Below are positions 19,246 to 27,719 of a stretch of DNA of 64,000 nucleotides, piece by piece. Positions within the stretch are counted from its first letter, which is position 1; each line of letters opens with the position of its first letter. The notes below the pieces were generated by a model. The model was not told the DNA's origin. It saw only the letters and a program-made list of their open reading frames with translations, and did not search any database. The stretch lies in assembly GCF_000259255.1 (NCBI RefSeq), contig NC_017737.1:620001-684000 (forward strand), in the 5' to 3' direction. Made by a program: the position numbers and the translations under genes. This DNA is from Helicobacter cetorum MIT 00-7128 (GTDB taxonomy: Bacteria; Campylobacterota; Campylobacteria; Campylobacterales; Helicobacteraceae).

Positions 19246-22200
19246 TTAAAAACCGGCAATGTAGTTAATATAGAAAGTATAGAGTCTTCTATAGCTGACA
19301 TCTGCTCCTGCACTTTGGAAGTATTGCTGGTTGATAGTAGGGATTTTCACGCCAAATTCAAGCCCTTGTTGGATAAGCCTTGCTTTATTGCCATGTCTGC
19401 CGGCAAAGCGCTTAAATTCCGCAAAGTTGGTTCTAAGCCCTAGGTTGAATAAAAACTGGAAATGGGAATTTTGAATATCTTTAGCATTGCCCCAATTAGC
19501 AATAATTTGATTGCGTAAAGAGCTTGCCCAACTAGCTCCAGCAAGTTGCACACCAAAGAAGAACCCAAAGTTTACGGCCTTAGTATGGTAGGTGCGCCTA
19601 AAGATATTCCACAAAAAGTCTGTTCCTGCGCCATAAACAAAGATATTAGCCCTTGAAGTTTGAGGCCCTATACCCATTTGTGTATAGCCATAGTCAAAGA
19701 ACCCATAATAGCGCAAACCTAAATTTCTTGATTGACCAAAGAAATGCTTATAGCCTATATTGACACCAAAGCCATTGCTCATGCCATGTTGAGTGCTTTT
19801 GCCTGAAGTGTATTGCTCAAAGAAAGGGTTAGAGCCATAAGCGTTAGCTAGAGCTTGAATCTCACCTAATTGTTGCTTGTAGTTTTCAATCACTTGGTTG
19901 ATGGCGTTTAAATTAGCATTTGTGCCTAAAAGGTCTTTAAGATTTTGGTTGAAAACTTGCACGGTATTGGTATTTTTAGCAATATCTCTTAGTAGCTCTT
20001 CAATTTTATCCGGATTGGTGTTTTGGGAGATGTCTTTAACAGAGGTGGCAATTTGACCTAAAAGCTTATTAATTTCTGTCATTTGGTAGCTTTCTGCACC
20101 AATAGCATTATTAAATCCGCTCACAATAGCTACCACTTGACCTAAGAGATTAATGGTCTCATTGGTATTAGAAAATCCGCTAGTTGGGATAGCACCTAAT
20201 AATTGGATAAGTCCATTTTGGGCGCTTTTACCCGTTTCACTAGATAGTCCTAGAGCTAGTTGTTGTGCGGCGTTATCTTGAGTAGCACTTATAGAAGAAT
20301 GAGTATTTGCTTGGGTAGTTACTACGGTGTTATTAGGATTTGGCTTAGTTGCGTTAGTTACCGTAATAGTGCTTTTGTCAATCGTGGTGGTGTCCCCACT
20401 TGTAGTTGCGCCTTCAACTTTAGTTGCAGGGTTGGTTTCTACTTCTAGCTTGCCATTATTTTCTGTAATCATGTAGGTTTCAGTATGGGTTTGCCCGTCT
20501 TTAGTCTTTAGGGTAAATTCCACTTCAGCCTTAGCGCCATTATTGAGTTCAAAAGCAATATGCCCAGAAGTTTGACTAAAGGTCGCCGACTTGTTATGAC
20601 TAGGATTTTCATTATAAGGGATAGTAATGGTTTGTTGGTTGCCATAAGTGCCTGTTTTGGCGCTACCATTTATAAGTTTATAGGTAGTAGTAAGCGTGCC
20701 ATCAGTTTTAATATCAAATTGCTTATCGCCCACTGTGATATTAAATTGATCGCCACTACATTGTGATTGGCTATTTTGAGTAGTATTACAAGTAACTGAA
20801 AAAGAGGATAGTGTATGCGGATTACTCTCAGTGCCACTGACATCTGTTCTTGGGATAAAAGTATTTTCTGTTTTAGTGGCTGTTAGAGTGTTGCTAATAG
20901 CGTTAGGCTCAGTTTCTGCACTTTGGAGATTACTGCCAATATGCAAGTTATTAAAGAAATCTAACAAGCCATTGGTAATACCCTTGTTTTGGTCGTAATT
21001 ATTAGTTTTAAGGGCAGTTTGTAAAGCACTAGCAGAGCTATAAACAGACTTTAAAAAGCTATCATCGCTTGTTGGCTCAGCGGTAACTAACTTTCCTTGA
21101 CTAGCTTCGGTTAGGTATTTAATCGCTTGAACATAGTCTCGTTGGTCTTGCACATATTGTTGTAAATCTTTTGCCATACCACCTTTAATGGTGCAAGAAG
21201 TAGAATTACTTGTGCAATCAAAGTTATCGCTAAAAGTAGTTTTGGCACTACCGCCAAAAGTAGCATTAGATTGACTATTGATTTTGCTTACTTGCTGTTG
21301 CAAGAGTTCTACAATTTTTGGCAAGGGCAAGCTAGAATTGGAGCTTAAGCTGATTGTGCCATTGTTGTTAGTAAAGCCAAGCGAGCTTTGCAACTCGCTA
21401 TAGTATTTTTTAGGGTCAGTATATTGGAGGCTCACCCCACTTGTTTTTTCTAAATCGCTCAAGTTTGTTGGCGTGCTTTGAGAAAGGGTGTTAATCAATT
21501 GATTGAAAGTTGCGAGCTGTTGGGCGCAAATTTTTTGGTCGCTAGAATTACCATTACAATGTTCCCCTGCATTGTTATATCCCTCATTATTAAAAGAATT
21601 AAAGTTTTTAGTGCCATTGGAGTTGGTAACATAAGTGGTATAACCGATATTACCATATAAAAAATTACGCACTGTGCTTAGAATAGAACTTTCGCTAGTG
21701 ATATTGTTGTTTAAGGTAGTATGCACGCTAGAAATATTACTAAAAATATTACTTAGTAAATCATTAATGGCACTTGGCGTCTCTTTGCCATTATTGGTTG
21801 ATGATTCAAAAATATTTTTTAAAGTCTGGCTTTGTGTGCTAGTGCCTTTAGTAGCAATGTTTTGTAAAGCGCTTTGACTGCTTGAAAGGGTTTGATACAC
21901 ATTATAGAGTTGTTGCATGATGTCAAAGTCTGGCACTTGCACCGTTCCACTAGAAGTATTTGGGGTGTAGCTTTGGGTATTGGCTTTTTGTTGGGCTAGA
22001 GAATTGCTTGCATTTGGATTGCATGAATTAGTTTCGCCTACACTTTCGCAAGTGCTTTGAATGGCGGTAAATTTCTTTCCTGTAGCGCTAGAGGAGCTAC
22101 CAATTTGGCTGTTGCTAGAGCCATTGCTTGTGATAGAGGGGATATTAATTCCATTATAGCCATCGGCTCCAGCTTGGCTAAGTTGGTTCATTAAATTATT

Positions 22201-23361
22201 ATAATTATCAATCGTGCTACCATACGCTTGATACTTCAACGCATTATATAGATTATTTAAAGCTGTGGTAGTGGGGTTGATAGCATTATTATTGAGCGCT
22301 CCAAGAATCAAATCTTTAAACGCTTGAGCGTTTTGAGCGATAGCCTTTTGTGTAGGGGTCGCATTTGCTTGACTATTACTTTCAATAAGCTTGTTGAGCG
22401 CACTATTATTACTAATCATATTTTCTAAGGCAGTCTTTTGCTGAGAATCAATGAGATTCATCGTAAGTGTGCTGTTAAAATTACTAGAATTGGTGGTTAC
22501 GCCATTATCCCCAGAGCCATTAATATTATTTGCAATAGCCCCTAAAACAGAAGTTTTATAATTGGCATCGTTAGAATCCATAGGCTCAATGCTAATGACA
22601 CCTTTAGAGTTAATGCTGATACCCTTAAGTCCATATTGTTGGAAAATTTGTTGCAAATCGCCTTGAATGGCTGTGTCTTTTCCAGCAAGGGCTGTTAGAT
22701 TGGTTAAAAGGGTGTTAGCATAAGAAGTGCTAAGAGCATTAGAAATATTGATTTGAGCGCCTTGTAGAAAATAGCCTAAATTATTAGCAATATTTTGGAG
22801 GTCTTGCTTAACTTGCAAGCGATTTGAGGCGGGGTTAATCTTATCTACTTGGTCTAAGATTTGCACACCCAAAGATAAGCCTGACCTAAAGCTTTTTTCA
22901 GTGTTTTTAAAAATTTGTGTAGCTGGGGTTAGAGTATGGGTATTAAGATAATCAGAGCCACCACCTAGTGCGATAATCTTTTGTTCCATAACTTGCATTT
23001 GTTGGGTGGTGAAAGGGTCGTTATTGTGAGCTAAACGCTGATTGATAATATTAGCAATGCCAGCAAGTTGGTTAGATGCAGAATTAGAGATTGAATTACC
23101 TAGAGCGTTTAGCAAGGTTTTGGAAGTAACCGTCATAAGACCGCTTGGGCCAGCCATATTGATAGCGCTCTCTCTAATATTATCTACTGCTTGGGTGTTG
23201 ATAGTTAAGGCTTTGTTATTAATGTTTTGTTGTGTGCCACCAATTTGATAGCCAACACTCATATACCATCCATTATCTTCAGCTAATAAGAGACTTTGAT
23301 AGGCAATAAGAGAGCTTGCTAAAATCAGTTTAGGTAATTTTGATTTGATAGTTTGTATCAT
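19246..23361 (-). CDS. hopL: Hop-family OMP, HopL-type
   Basis: A 1371-residue OMP with a signal peptide ending LLLAEDNGW, the Hop motif WYMSVGYQIGGTQQNINNKA, a long Asn/Thr/Ser-rich passenger containing cysteine pairs (for example ESVGETNSC, DCTSNSTSC), and a C-terminal barrel from GMSNGFGVNIGYKHFFGQ to FYINYIAGF. The symbol is by position: proC, hopL, hopI, murG is the H. pylori order as I remember it (HP1158 to HP1155), and this minus-strand pair lies next to murG. H. pylori HopL is about 1230 residues. The start at 23361 lies 19 bases behind hopI and shares its transcript. Confidence 0.88.
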   Translation of the reverse strand: MIQTIKSKLPKLILASSLIAYQSLLLAEDNGWYMSVGYQIGGTQQNINNKALTINTQAVDNIRESAINMAGPSGLMTVTSKTLLNALGNSISNSASNQLAGIANIINQRLAHNNDPFTTQQMQVMEQKIIALGGGSDYLNTHTLTPATQIFKNTEKSFRSGLSLGVQILDQVDKINPASNRLQVKQDLQNIANNLGYFLQGAQINISNALSTSYANTLLTNLTALAGKDTAIQGDLQQIFQQYGLKGISINSKGVISIEPMDSNDANYKTSVLGAIANNINGSGDNGVTTNSSNFNSTLTMNLIDSQQKTALENMISNNSALNKLIESNSQANATPTQKAIAQNAQAFKDLILGALNNNAINPTTTALNNLYNALKYQAYGSTIDNYNNLMNQLSQAGADGYNGINIPSITSNGSSNSQIGSSSSATGKKFTAIQSTCESVGETNSCNPNASNSLAQQKANTQSYTPNTSSGTVQVPDFDIMQQLYNVYQTLSSSQSALQNIATKGTSTQSQTLKNIFESSTNNGKETPSAINDLLSNIFSNISSVHTTLNNNITSESSILSTVRNFLYGNIGYTTYVTNSNGTKNFNSFNNEGYNNAGEHCNGNSSDQKICAQQLATFNQLINTLSQSTPTNLSDLEKTSGVSLQYTDPKKYYSELQSSLGFTNNNGTISLSSNSSLPLPKIVELLQQQVSKINSQSNATFGGSAKTTFSDNFDCTSNSTSCTIKGGMAKDLQQYVQDQRDYVQAIKYLTEASQGKLVTAEPTSDDSFLKSVYSSASALQTALKTNNYDQNKGITNGLLDFFNNLHIGSNLQSAETEPNAISNTLTATKTENTFIPRTDVSGTESNPHTLSSFSVTCNTTQNSQSQCSGDQFNITVGDKQFDIKTDGTLTTTYKLINGSAKTGTYGNQQTITIPYNENPSHNKSATFSQTSGHIAFELNNGAKAEVEFTLKTKDGQTHTETYMITENNGKLEVETNPATKVEGATTSGDTTTIDKSTITVTNATKPNPNNTVVTTQANTHSSISATQDNAAQQLALGLSSETGKSAQNGLIQLLGAIPTSGFSNTNETINLLGQVVAIVSGFNNAIGAESYQMTEINKLLGQIATSVKDISQNTNPDKIEELLRDIAKNTNTVQVFNQNLKDLLGTNANLNAINQVIENYKQQLGEIQALANAYGSNPFFEQYTSGKSTQHGMSNGFGVNIGYKHFFGQSRNLGLRYYGFFDYGYTQMGIGPQTSRANIFVYGAGTDFLWNIFRRTYHTKAVNFGFFFGVQLAGASWASSLRNQIIANWGNAKDIQNSHFQFLFNLGLRTNFAEFKRFAGRHGNKARLIQQGLEFGVKIPTINQQYFQSAGADVSYRRLYTFYINYIAGF

Positions 23362-23380
23362 TATGTTTTCCTTAATCCTT

Positions 23381-25324
23381 TTAAAATCCTACGGTATAGC
23401 CTACATAGAAACTGAAATCTCTTATGTAATTAGCTGTAATTCCGCCTTTAGAGTGATAGAGCCTGTGCTTAATGGTAGGGATTTTGACCCCAAATTCTAA
23501 ACCTTGAGAAAAACGAGATTTTCTAAATTTAGCAATTTTTGAAAAATTAGTTCTTAAGCCCAAATCAAAGAGAAACTGAAAGGAAGTAGTGTTGATTTTA
23601 CCCACTCTTCCTGAAATTTGCTTTTCAAAATTGGTCATCCAAGATTGTCCAGCGACTTCAATGCCGGCAAAAAAGCCAATATCCATGCTTTCTTTACCTC
23701 TTTTTCTAGTAAAGACATTATAAAGGAAGTCTGTGCCAGCTCCATAGGTTGCTAAATTAGCTTTCACTTGACTAGCTTGTGCGCCAAAGTTTGCATAGCC
23801 ATAGTCCAAAAAGCCATAATAGCGCAAACCAAACATACGCTTTTTACCAAAGAATTGTTTATAACCCATTTTAAAGCCAAAGCCATTCATATTATTAGAC
23901 TTGCTAGAGTTAGCAATAAAATTGGGTAGATACCCTACTTTATAGGTGTTATTGATGCGCTCATGCATAGCCGCTAAACTTTTTTTGATAAAAACTTCTG
24001 TATCTGCTAAGCCATGTTGCATCATCTTGCGCATTTCTTGTTGTGCTTGTGTAGGGGTATTTCCACTGCTAGATACCTTAGTTGCATTAGGCACAATTGT
24101 AAGACCATCTGCGCTTGCAACATTCGCACCGGGTTTGAGCCAAGGAGCAAGGGTCTCAATAACATATTTTCCAAAATAAGCTGTCTCTTGTGTGAGTTGA
24201 TTGCCTAATTGAATCACTTTATTCAAGTCTTGGTAAGTAGAATGAGAATTTAATTTACCCGCTAGGATATTGAACTGCTCCATGCCTGTTGCTAGGTTAG
24301 CAATAGAAATACCTTTTTGTAAATTTAGAGGGTTTACAAAATAGGGGCCTTCTTTTTCATAGCCTTTTGGCATATTGCTACTTGTTGTCATTTGTTGGGT
24401 GGCGTTATCATAGGTCATACCCCATTGAAAGCCACTTTGAAGTTTGTTATCTTGGATATTATTAGGTAATGCGCCTATAACGATTGCTTGCATTAAATCT
24501 TGATAGATGGTTTGGGCTTTTTGAGCGAACGCTACTTGTTGCTCTTTGGTCAAACCATCAGCATTCAATAGTTGCTCTACTTGAGCAGAAAACTTAGGCG
24601 CACTAGGTGCATCAAAACTTGTTGCTCCATGCAAAGATTGGTTATACCATAGTGTTGCCATAGCATTAGAGATTTGTTGGGCGACTGCATAGGTCATTCC
24701 CGGAATGGTGATGGTGGGGTTTGGATTGTCAATAGTAGGCAAAAACCCCGTAAGTTGTGCAGTTTGAGCCTCACTGAGATGAAACATATCTTGCACTTCT
24801 TTAAAGCTCATTGTGGGGGCAATATCGCTAGGACTTGCTTTTGCAATTAATGCTTGCAATACTCCAAGAGATTCATCTAAGCCTTGCAAGCCATTATAAA
24901 TGCTATTATTGTTGAGCCTACCACTGCCGGGATTATTGGAATCATAGCCATCTTTTCCTACACTCTCTGTGCCTTGTGTTACGCCACTCACACCGGCTTG
25001 ACCACCTCCTGCATAAAGCGCACATTTGTTGTTGCTAGTAGGACAGAGCATTTGCATAAGAGCCTTAGTGTTATTGCCCAAAACACTCATATAATACGCC
25101 ATAGGGGTAACAGCAGAGTTAAGAATACTAGCCCCCTCTTTAATTGCTACCTTAGTATCGTTGGCTACATTTAAGCCCGGGTTTTTAATCTCTTGGACAG
25201 CAAGGCTTGTTTCATAGCTTATACCAGCAAAAAAGCCATTATCTTCAGCTACAAGCGTGCTAACACATAAAAGCGAGCTTAGGCTAAAGCTTATGAGCCA
25301 TTGTTTATGCTTGAATGATTGCAT
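23381..25324 (-). CDS. hopI: Hop-family OMP, HopI-type
   Basis: A 647-residue OMP. It has a signal peptide (FSLSSLLCVSTLVAED), the Hop N-terminal motif NGFFAGISYETSLAVQEIKN, a cysteine pair in MLCPTSNNKCAL, and a C-terminal barrel from MNGFGFKMGYKQFFGKKRM to FYVGYTVGF. The barrel is close to that of the plus-strand copy at 11690. The symbol rests on synteny with H. pylori (hopI beside murG, about 696 residues there). Start ATG 25324 is preceded by AAAAAGGAGAA. It is the first gene of a minus-strand pair with hopL. Adhesin or porin activity is family-level inference. Confidence 0.88.
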   Translation of the reverse strand: MQSFKHKQWLISFSLSSLLCVSTLVAEDNGFFAGISYETSLAVQEIKNPGLNVANDTKVAIKEGASILNSAVTPMAYYMSVLGNNTKALMQMLCPTSNNKCALYAGGGQAGVSGVTQGTESVGKDGYDSNNPGSGRLNNNSIYNGLQGLDESLGVLQALIAKASPSDIAPTMSFKEVQDMFHLSEAQTAQLTGFLPTIDNPNPTITIPGMTYAVAQQISNAMATLWYNQSLHGATSFDAPSAPKFSAQVEQLLNADGLTKEQQVAFAQKAQTIYQDLMQAIVIGALPNNIQDNKLQSGFQWGMTYDNATQQMTTSSNMPKGYEKEGPYFVNPLNLQKGISIANLATGMEQFNILAGKLNSHSTYQDLNKVIQLGNQLTQETAYFGKYVIETLAPWLKPGANVASADGLTIVPNATKVSSSGNTPTQAQQEMRKMMQHGLADTEVFIKKSLAAMHERINNTYKVGYLPNFIANSSKSNNMNGFGFKMGYKQFFGKKRMFGLRYYGFLDYGYANFGAQASQVKANLATYGAGTDFLYNVFTRKRGKESMDIGFFAGIEVAGQSWMTNFEKQISGRVGKINTTSFQFLFDLGLRTNFSKIAKFRKSRFSQGLEFGVKIPTIKHRLYHSKGGITANYIRDFSFYVGYTVGF

Positions 25325-25762
25325 AAGAATTGGTTCTCCTTTTTAAGATTTTAAATTTATTTGAATTGTTTTTTAGAAAAATTAAAAAAACTATAGTGAT
25401 TTCTAAAGCTTTTTGAGTGGGTATTAGATTTTTTACAAATGAGGGTAAAAAAGTAGAGAAAAAGGCGTTTAAAGTATAAGAAATTAGTGCAAGATATATA
25501 TATATATATATAAGTTGAATGAGTTACAAAACTTTTTTGCATTCTTTTACTAAAATAACCTTTCTTAAATGTGTGATTAAATATACAAATTCAAACTTAA
25601 GAACTTTAGCTAAAAAAATATTAAATCAGCCTTTATTTTGAAAATAATTTTTTGTTTTTGATTAAAAACAACTTTTTGTAATCAAAAATGGATTGAATGC
25701 GAGCGAAGAGTTTATGATTTTTACATAATATAATATATTAAAAATGCCTTTTAGTATGGGCT
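25325..25762. other. hopI promoter region, AT-rich, with dinucleotide repeat
   Basis: 438 bases upstream of the minus-strand hopI. It includes the AT repeat at 25494-25512 and long A/T runs; no gene is recognised. Confidence 0.55.
25494..25512 (-). repeat. (AT)9A dinucleotide repeat upstream of hopI
   Basis: A pure 19-bp AT alternation about 170 bases upstream of the hopI start. It has the same length as the repeat upstream of the plus-strand copy, consistent with shared origin of the two regulatory regions. Confidence 0.8.
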
Positions 25763-25972
25763 TTAATTATGCAACACCCATACAATAAAGCACGCACCTA
25801 TAGTGATAAGTAAGCCCAATCCTAGTCCTAAGCCAAGGATACGATTCCATGTATCTTTATTCATTTCACGGCGGTTGTTTAAAAGTGCCTCAACTTTTTC
25901 AGGGCAATTCTTTGCTAAACTTTCCATATCTTTATCCTCTGCTTCTGTTTTATAATAATCTAATAATCGCAT
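25763..25972 (-). CDS. Small single-pass membrane protein, unknown
   Basis: A 69-residue frame with a charged N-terminal half (LDYYKTEAEDKDMESLAKNC) and one strong C-terminal membrane helix containing LGLGLGLGLLITIGACFIVW. The GxGxGxG pattern within the helix could drive helix packing. The start ATG 25972 has only a weak TAAG upstream. It could be a tail-anchored-like protein or a short conserved hypothetical; I do not recognise a family. Amino-acid composition looks coding, but the weak ribosome site keeps confidence moderate. Confidence 0.55.
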   Translation of the reverse strand: MRLLDYYKTEAEDKDMESLAKNCPEKVEALLNNRREMNKDTWNRILGLGLGLGLLITIGACFIVWVLHN

Positions 25973-26033
25973 GGCTTAGTTTAGCATTTTGTCGGCATTT
26001 TGTGGCACAAAAATAGATTTTAAAGGTCAATTA

Positions 26034-26053
26034 AAGGGTTTTTTGAAACCCTT
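26034..26053 (-). terminator. Terminator downstream of murG
   Basis: AAGGGTTT and AAACCCTT flank a TTTG loop, 40 bases beyond the murG stop on the minus strand, with T-rich flanking sequence. Confidence 0.6.
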
Positions 26054-26092
26054 AAAAACGATAGGGCTAAGTTATGTCAAAAAATGGTTGAT

Positions 26093-27154
26093 TTAATCAT
26101 TTAAGACATGGTCTATAATAATTTTTGCCCCATTTGGAGTGATTTTTTCTTGGAGTTTTTGGCTAGTAGTGATGATATTTTTATTGCCATTTTCATCTAA
26201 TTGACTAAGCTTTCTAATCACTTCAAAGAGTTTTTTGGGTAATAATTCATTTTGAGGGACTACGCTTGCAATCTTTTCTTTTTCAAATTCTAAGACATTA
26301 TGGTATTGATGATTATGGCTTGCGAAAGGATAGGGGATAAAAATACTTGGCAAACCATTAGCGCTTAATTCCCACACGCTACTTGCTCCTGCTCTACTTA
26401 CGCATAAATCTGCCTTAGCCATAATGTTAGGCATATCATGGCTAAAGGCAAACAATTCTACTTGGTCAATAATACCTAAATCTTGATAGTAGGCAAGCAT
26501 TCTTTCATAAGCCTCTTTCCCGCATTGATGAGAGATTTTTATCCCTTTTTTAGTGAGCTTTAAAGCATTGAGTAAGACAAATTCATTAATGGCTTTTGCA
26601 CCTTGTGAACCGCCCAAAAACAGAATGTGCTTGATTTCTGTGCGCTTTCTTGCAAGCTTAAAAAAGATGTCTTGCACCGGATAGGGGGTTAGAATGTGAT
26701 TGCCTTTGTCTTTAAACACATAGCTTGAAAAGATAGCTTTAGCTTTAGGTGAAAGATAGGCATTTAAAGTGCCTTTGATAGCATTTTGCTCATGGATATA
26801 AAGGGGAATGTCATTAAGCAAGCTTGCAAAACTTGCAGGCCCCGCACTAAAACCGCCTACGCTTATAGTTTTAGTGATTTTATGCTTTTTTAAAATGCGT
26901 TTAGCTTTTAGAGTGGCTCTAGCTTGCAACCATAATGAGCCTAGTTTTTTAAAAGGGTTTTGATTCACAACCCCTCTAGTATTAAAAAAGTAGCACGCCT
27001 CAAACAAAGAGCTATCTTCAAACCATTCTCTATCCTGCCCATAAGTTGAGCCCAAATAAATGGTGCTTATGCCTTGTTTTTCTAACTCTATAGCCAAGGC
27101 CTTTGCAATAACTAAATGCCCTCCTGTTCCTCCACCTGTAAGCGCAACTTTCAT
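26093..27154 (-). CDS. murG: UDP-GlcNAc:lipid I N-acetylglucosaminyltransferase
   Basis: Adds GlcNAc to lipid I to make lipid II at the inner face of the cytoplasmic membrane, the last cytoplasmic step of peptidoglycan synthesis. The 353-residue GT-B enzyme begins VALTGGGTGGHLVIAKALA with the GGTGGH loop. It has VGGFSAGPASFA near residue 93, HEQNAIKGTLNAYLS, the LGGSQGAKAINE loop near residue 180 and the donor-binding SRAGASSVWELSANGLPSIFIP region. It follows fliW by 29 bases on the same strand and lies beside hopI, the H. pylori order. Confidence 0.96.
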   Translation of the reverse strand: MKVALTGGGTGGHLVIAKALAIELEKQGISTIYLGSTYGQDREWFEDSSLFEACYFFNTRGVVNQNPFKKLGSLWLQARATLKAKRILKKHKITKTISVGGFSAGPASFASLLNDIPLYIHEQNAIKGTLNAYLSPKAKAIFSSYVFKDKGNHILTPYPVQDIFFKLARKRTEIKHILFLGGSQGAKAINEFVLLNALKLTKKGIKISHQCGKEAYERMLAYYQDLGIIDQVELFAFSHDMPNIMAKADLCVSRAGASSVWELSANGLPSIFIPYPFASHNHQYHNVLEFEKEKIASVVPQNELLPKKLFEVIRKLSQLDENGNKNIITTSQKLQEKITPNGAKIIIDHVLND

Positions 27155-27183
27155 TGTTAAATACCTTTATATTTTTAAGCTTA

Positions 27184-27597
27184 TTAAGCTCGCTCTCTTG
27201 ACTCTCCTGCAAAGCTTTTAAGAGTATCTCTAAAACCAAAATCCGGATAATCCATCATAGAAAGGGCTACTTGAGCTCCAAAGCCATTTTTAGGATTAAA
27301 GACTAAGGGTGCTAGGAAGTTTACCATAGAGTCTTCTAGGTTTTTTTGTAATACTACCACACAATATACCTCTACCTTAGACTTCAAATCTAATTCTAGC
27401 AATAATTCTATGTATTTAGGTATAGTAAAGCTATATTCTCTTAAAGCATAAGGATTAACTAAAACCATATCTAATAGGGTGTTATTACCCTTTAAATTTG
27501 TGCTTATTAAACGACTAAAGAGCGTGTCAATTTTTTCCAAACGCACTTCGCTGATATGCTCAAAACCTAAGATAGGAGCTTTTAAATGATAGTTCAT
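27184..27597 (-). CDS. fliW: Flagellar assembly factor FliW
   Basis: A 137-residue FliW-family protein. FliW binds flagellin and antagonises the mRNA regulator CsrA, coupling flagellin synthesis to export. Matching features are the N-terminal APILGFEHISEVRLEKID, the central LVNPYALREYSFTIP and the C-terminal segment FLAPLVFNPKNGFGAQV (family N-L-x-A-P-I-x-x-N-x-x-x-x-x-x-Q-x). I chose ATG 27597 because AAAAGGAT sits just upstream; an upstream in-frame extension has no ribosome site. H. pylori has two FliW paralogues, and this one corresponds to the copy beside murG. It is divergent from valS. Confidence 0.88.
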   Translation of the reverse strand: MNYHLKAPILGFEHISEVRLEKIDTLFSRLISTNLKGNNTLLDMVLVNPYALREYSFTIPKYIELLLELDLKSKVEVYCVVVLQKNLEDSMVNFLAPLVFNPKNGFGAQVALSMMDYPDFGFRDTLKSFAGESRERA

Positions 27598-27719
27598 CGT
27601 AATCCTTTTATAATTTGAACTTATGTTGTTTATTGTATAATTACACACAATTATGCAATTCAAGTAAAAGCAAAAGGCATTCCATAATCATAAGCCTTTA
27701 TTTTAGGACTATAAACACA

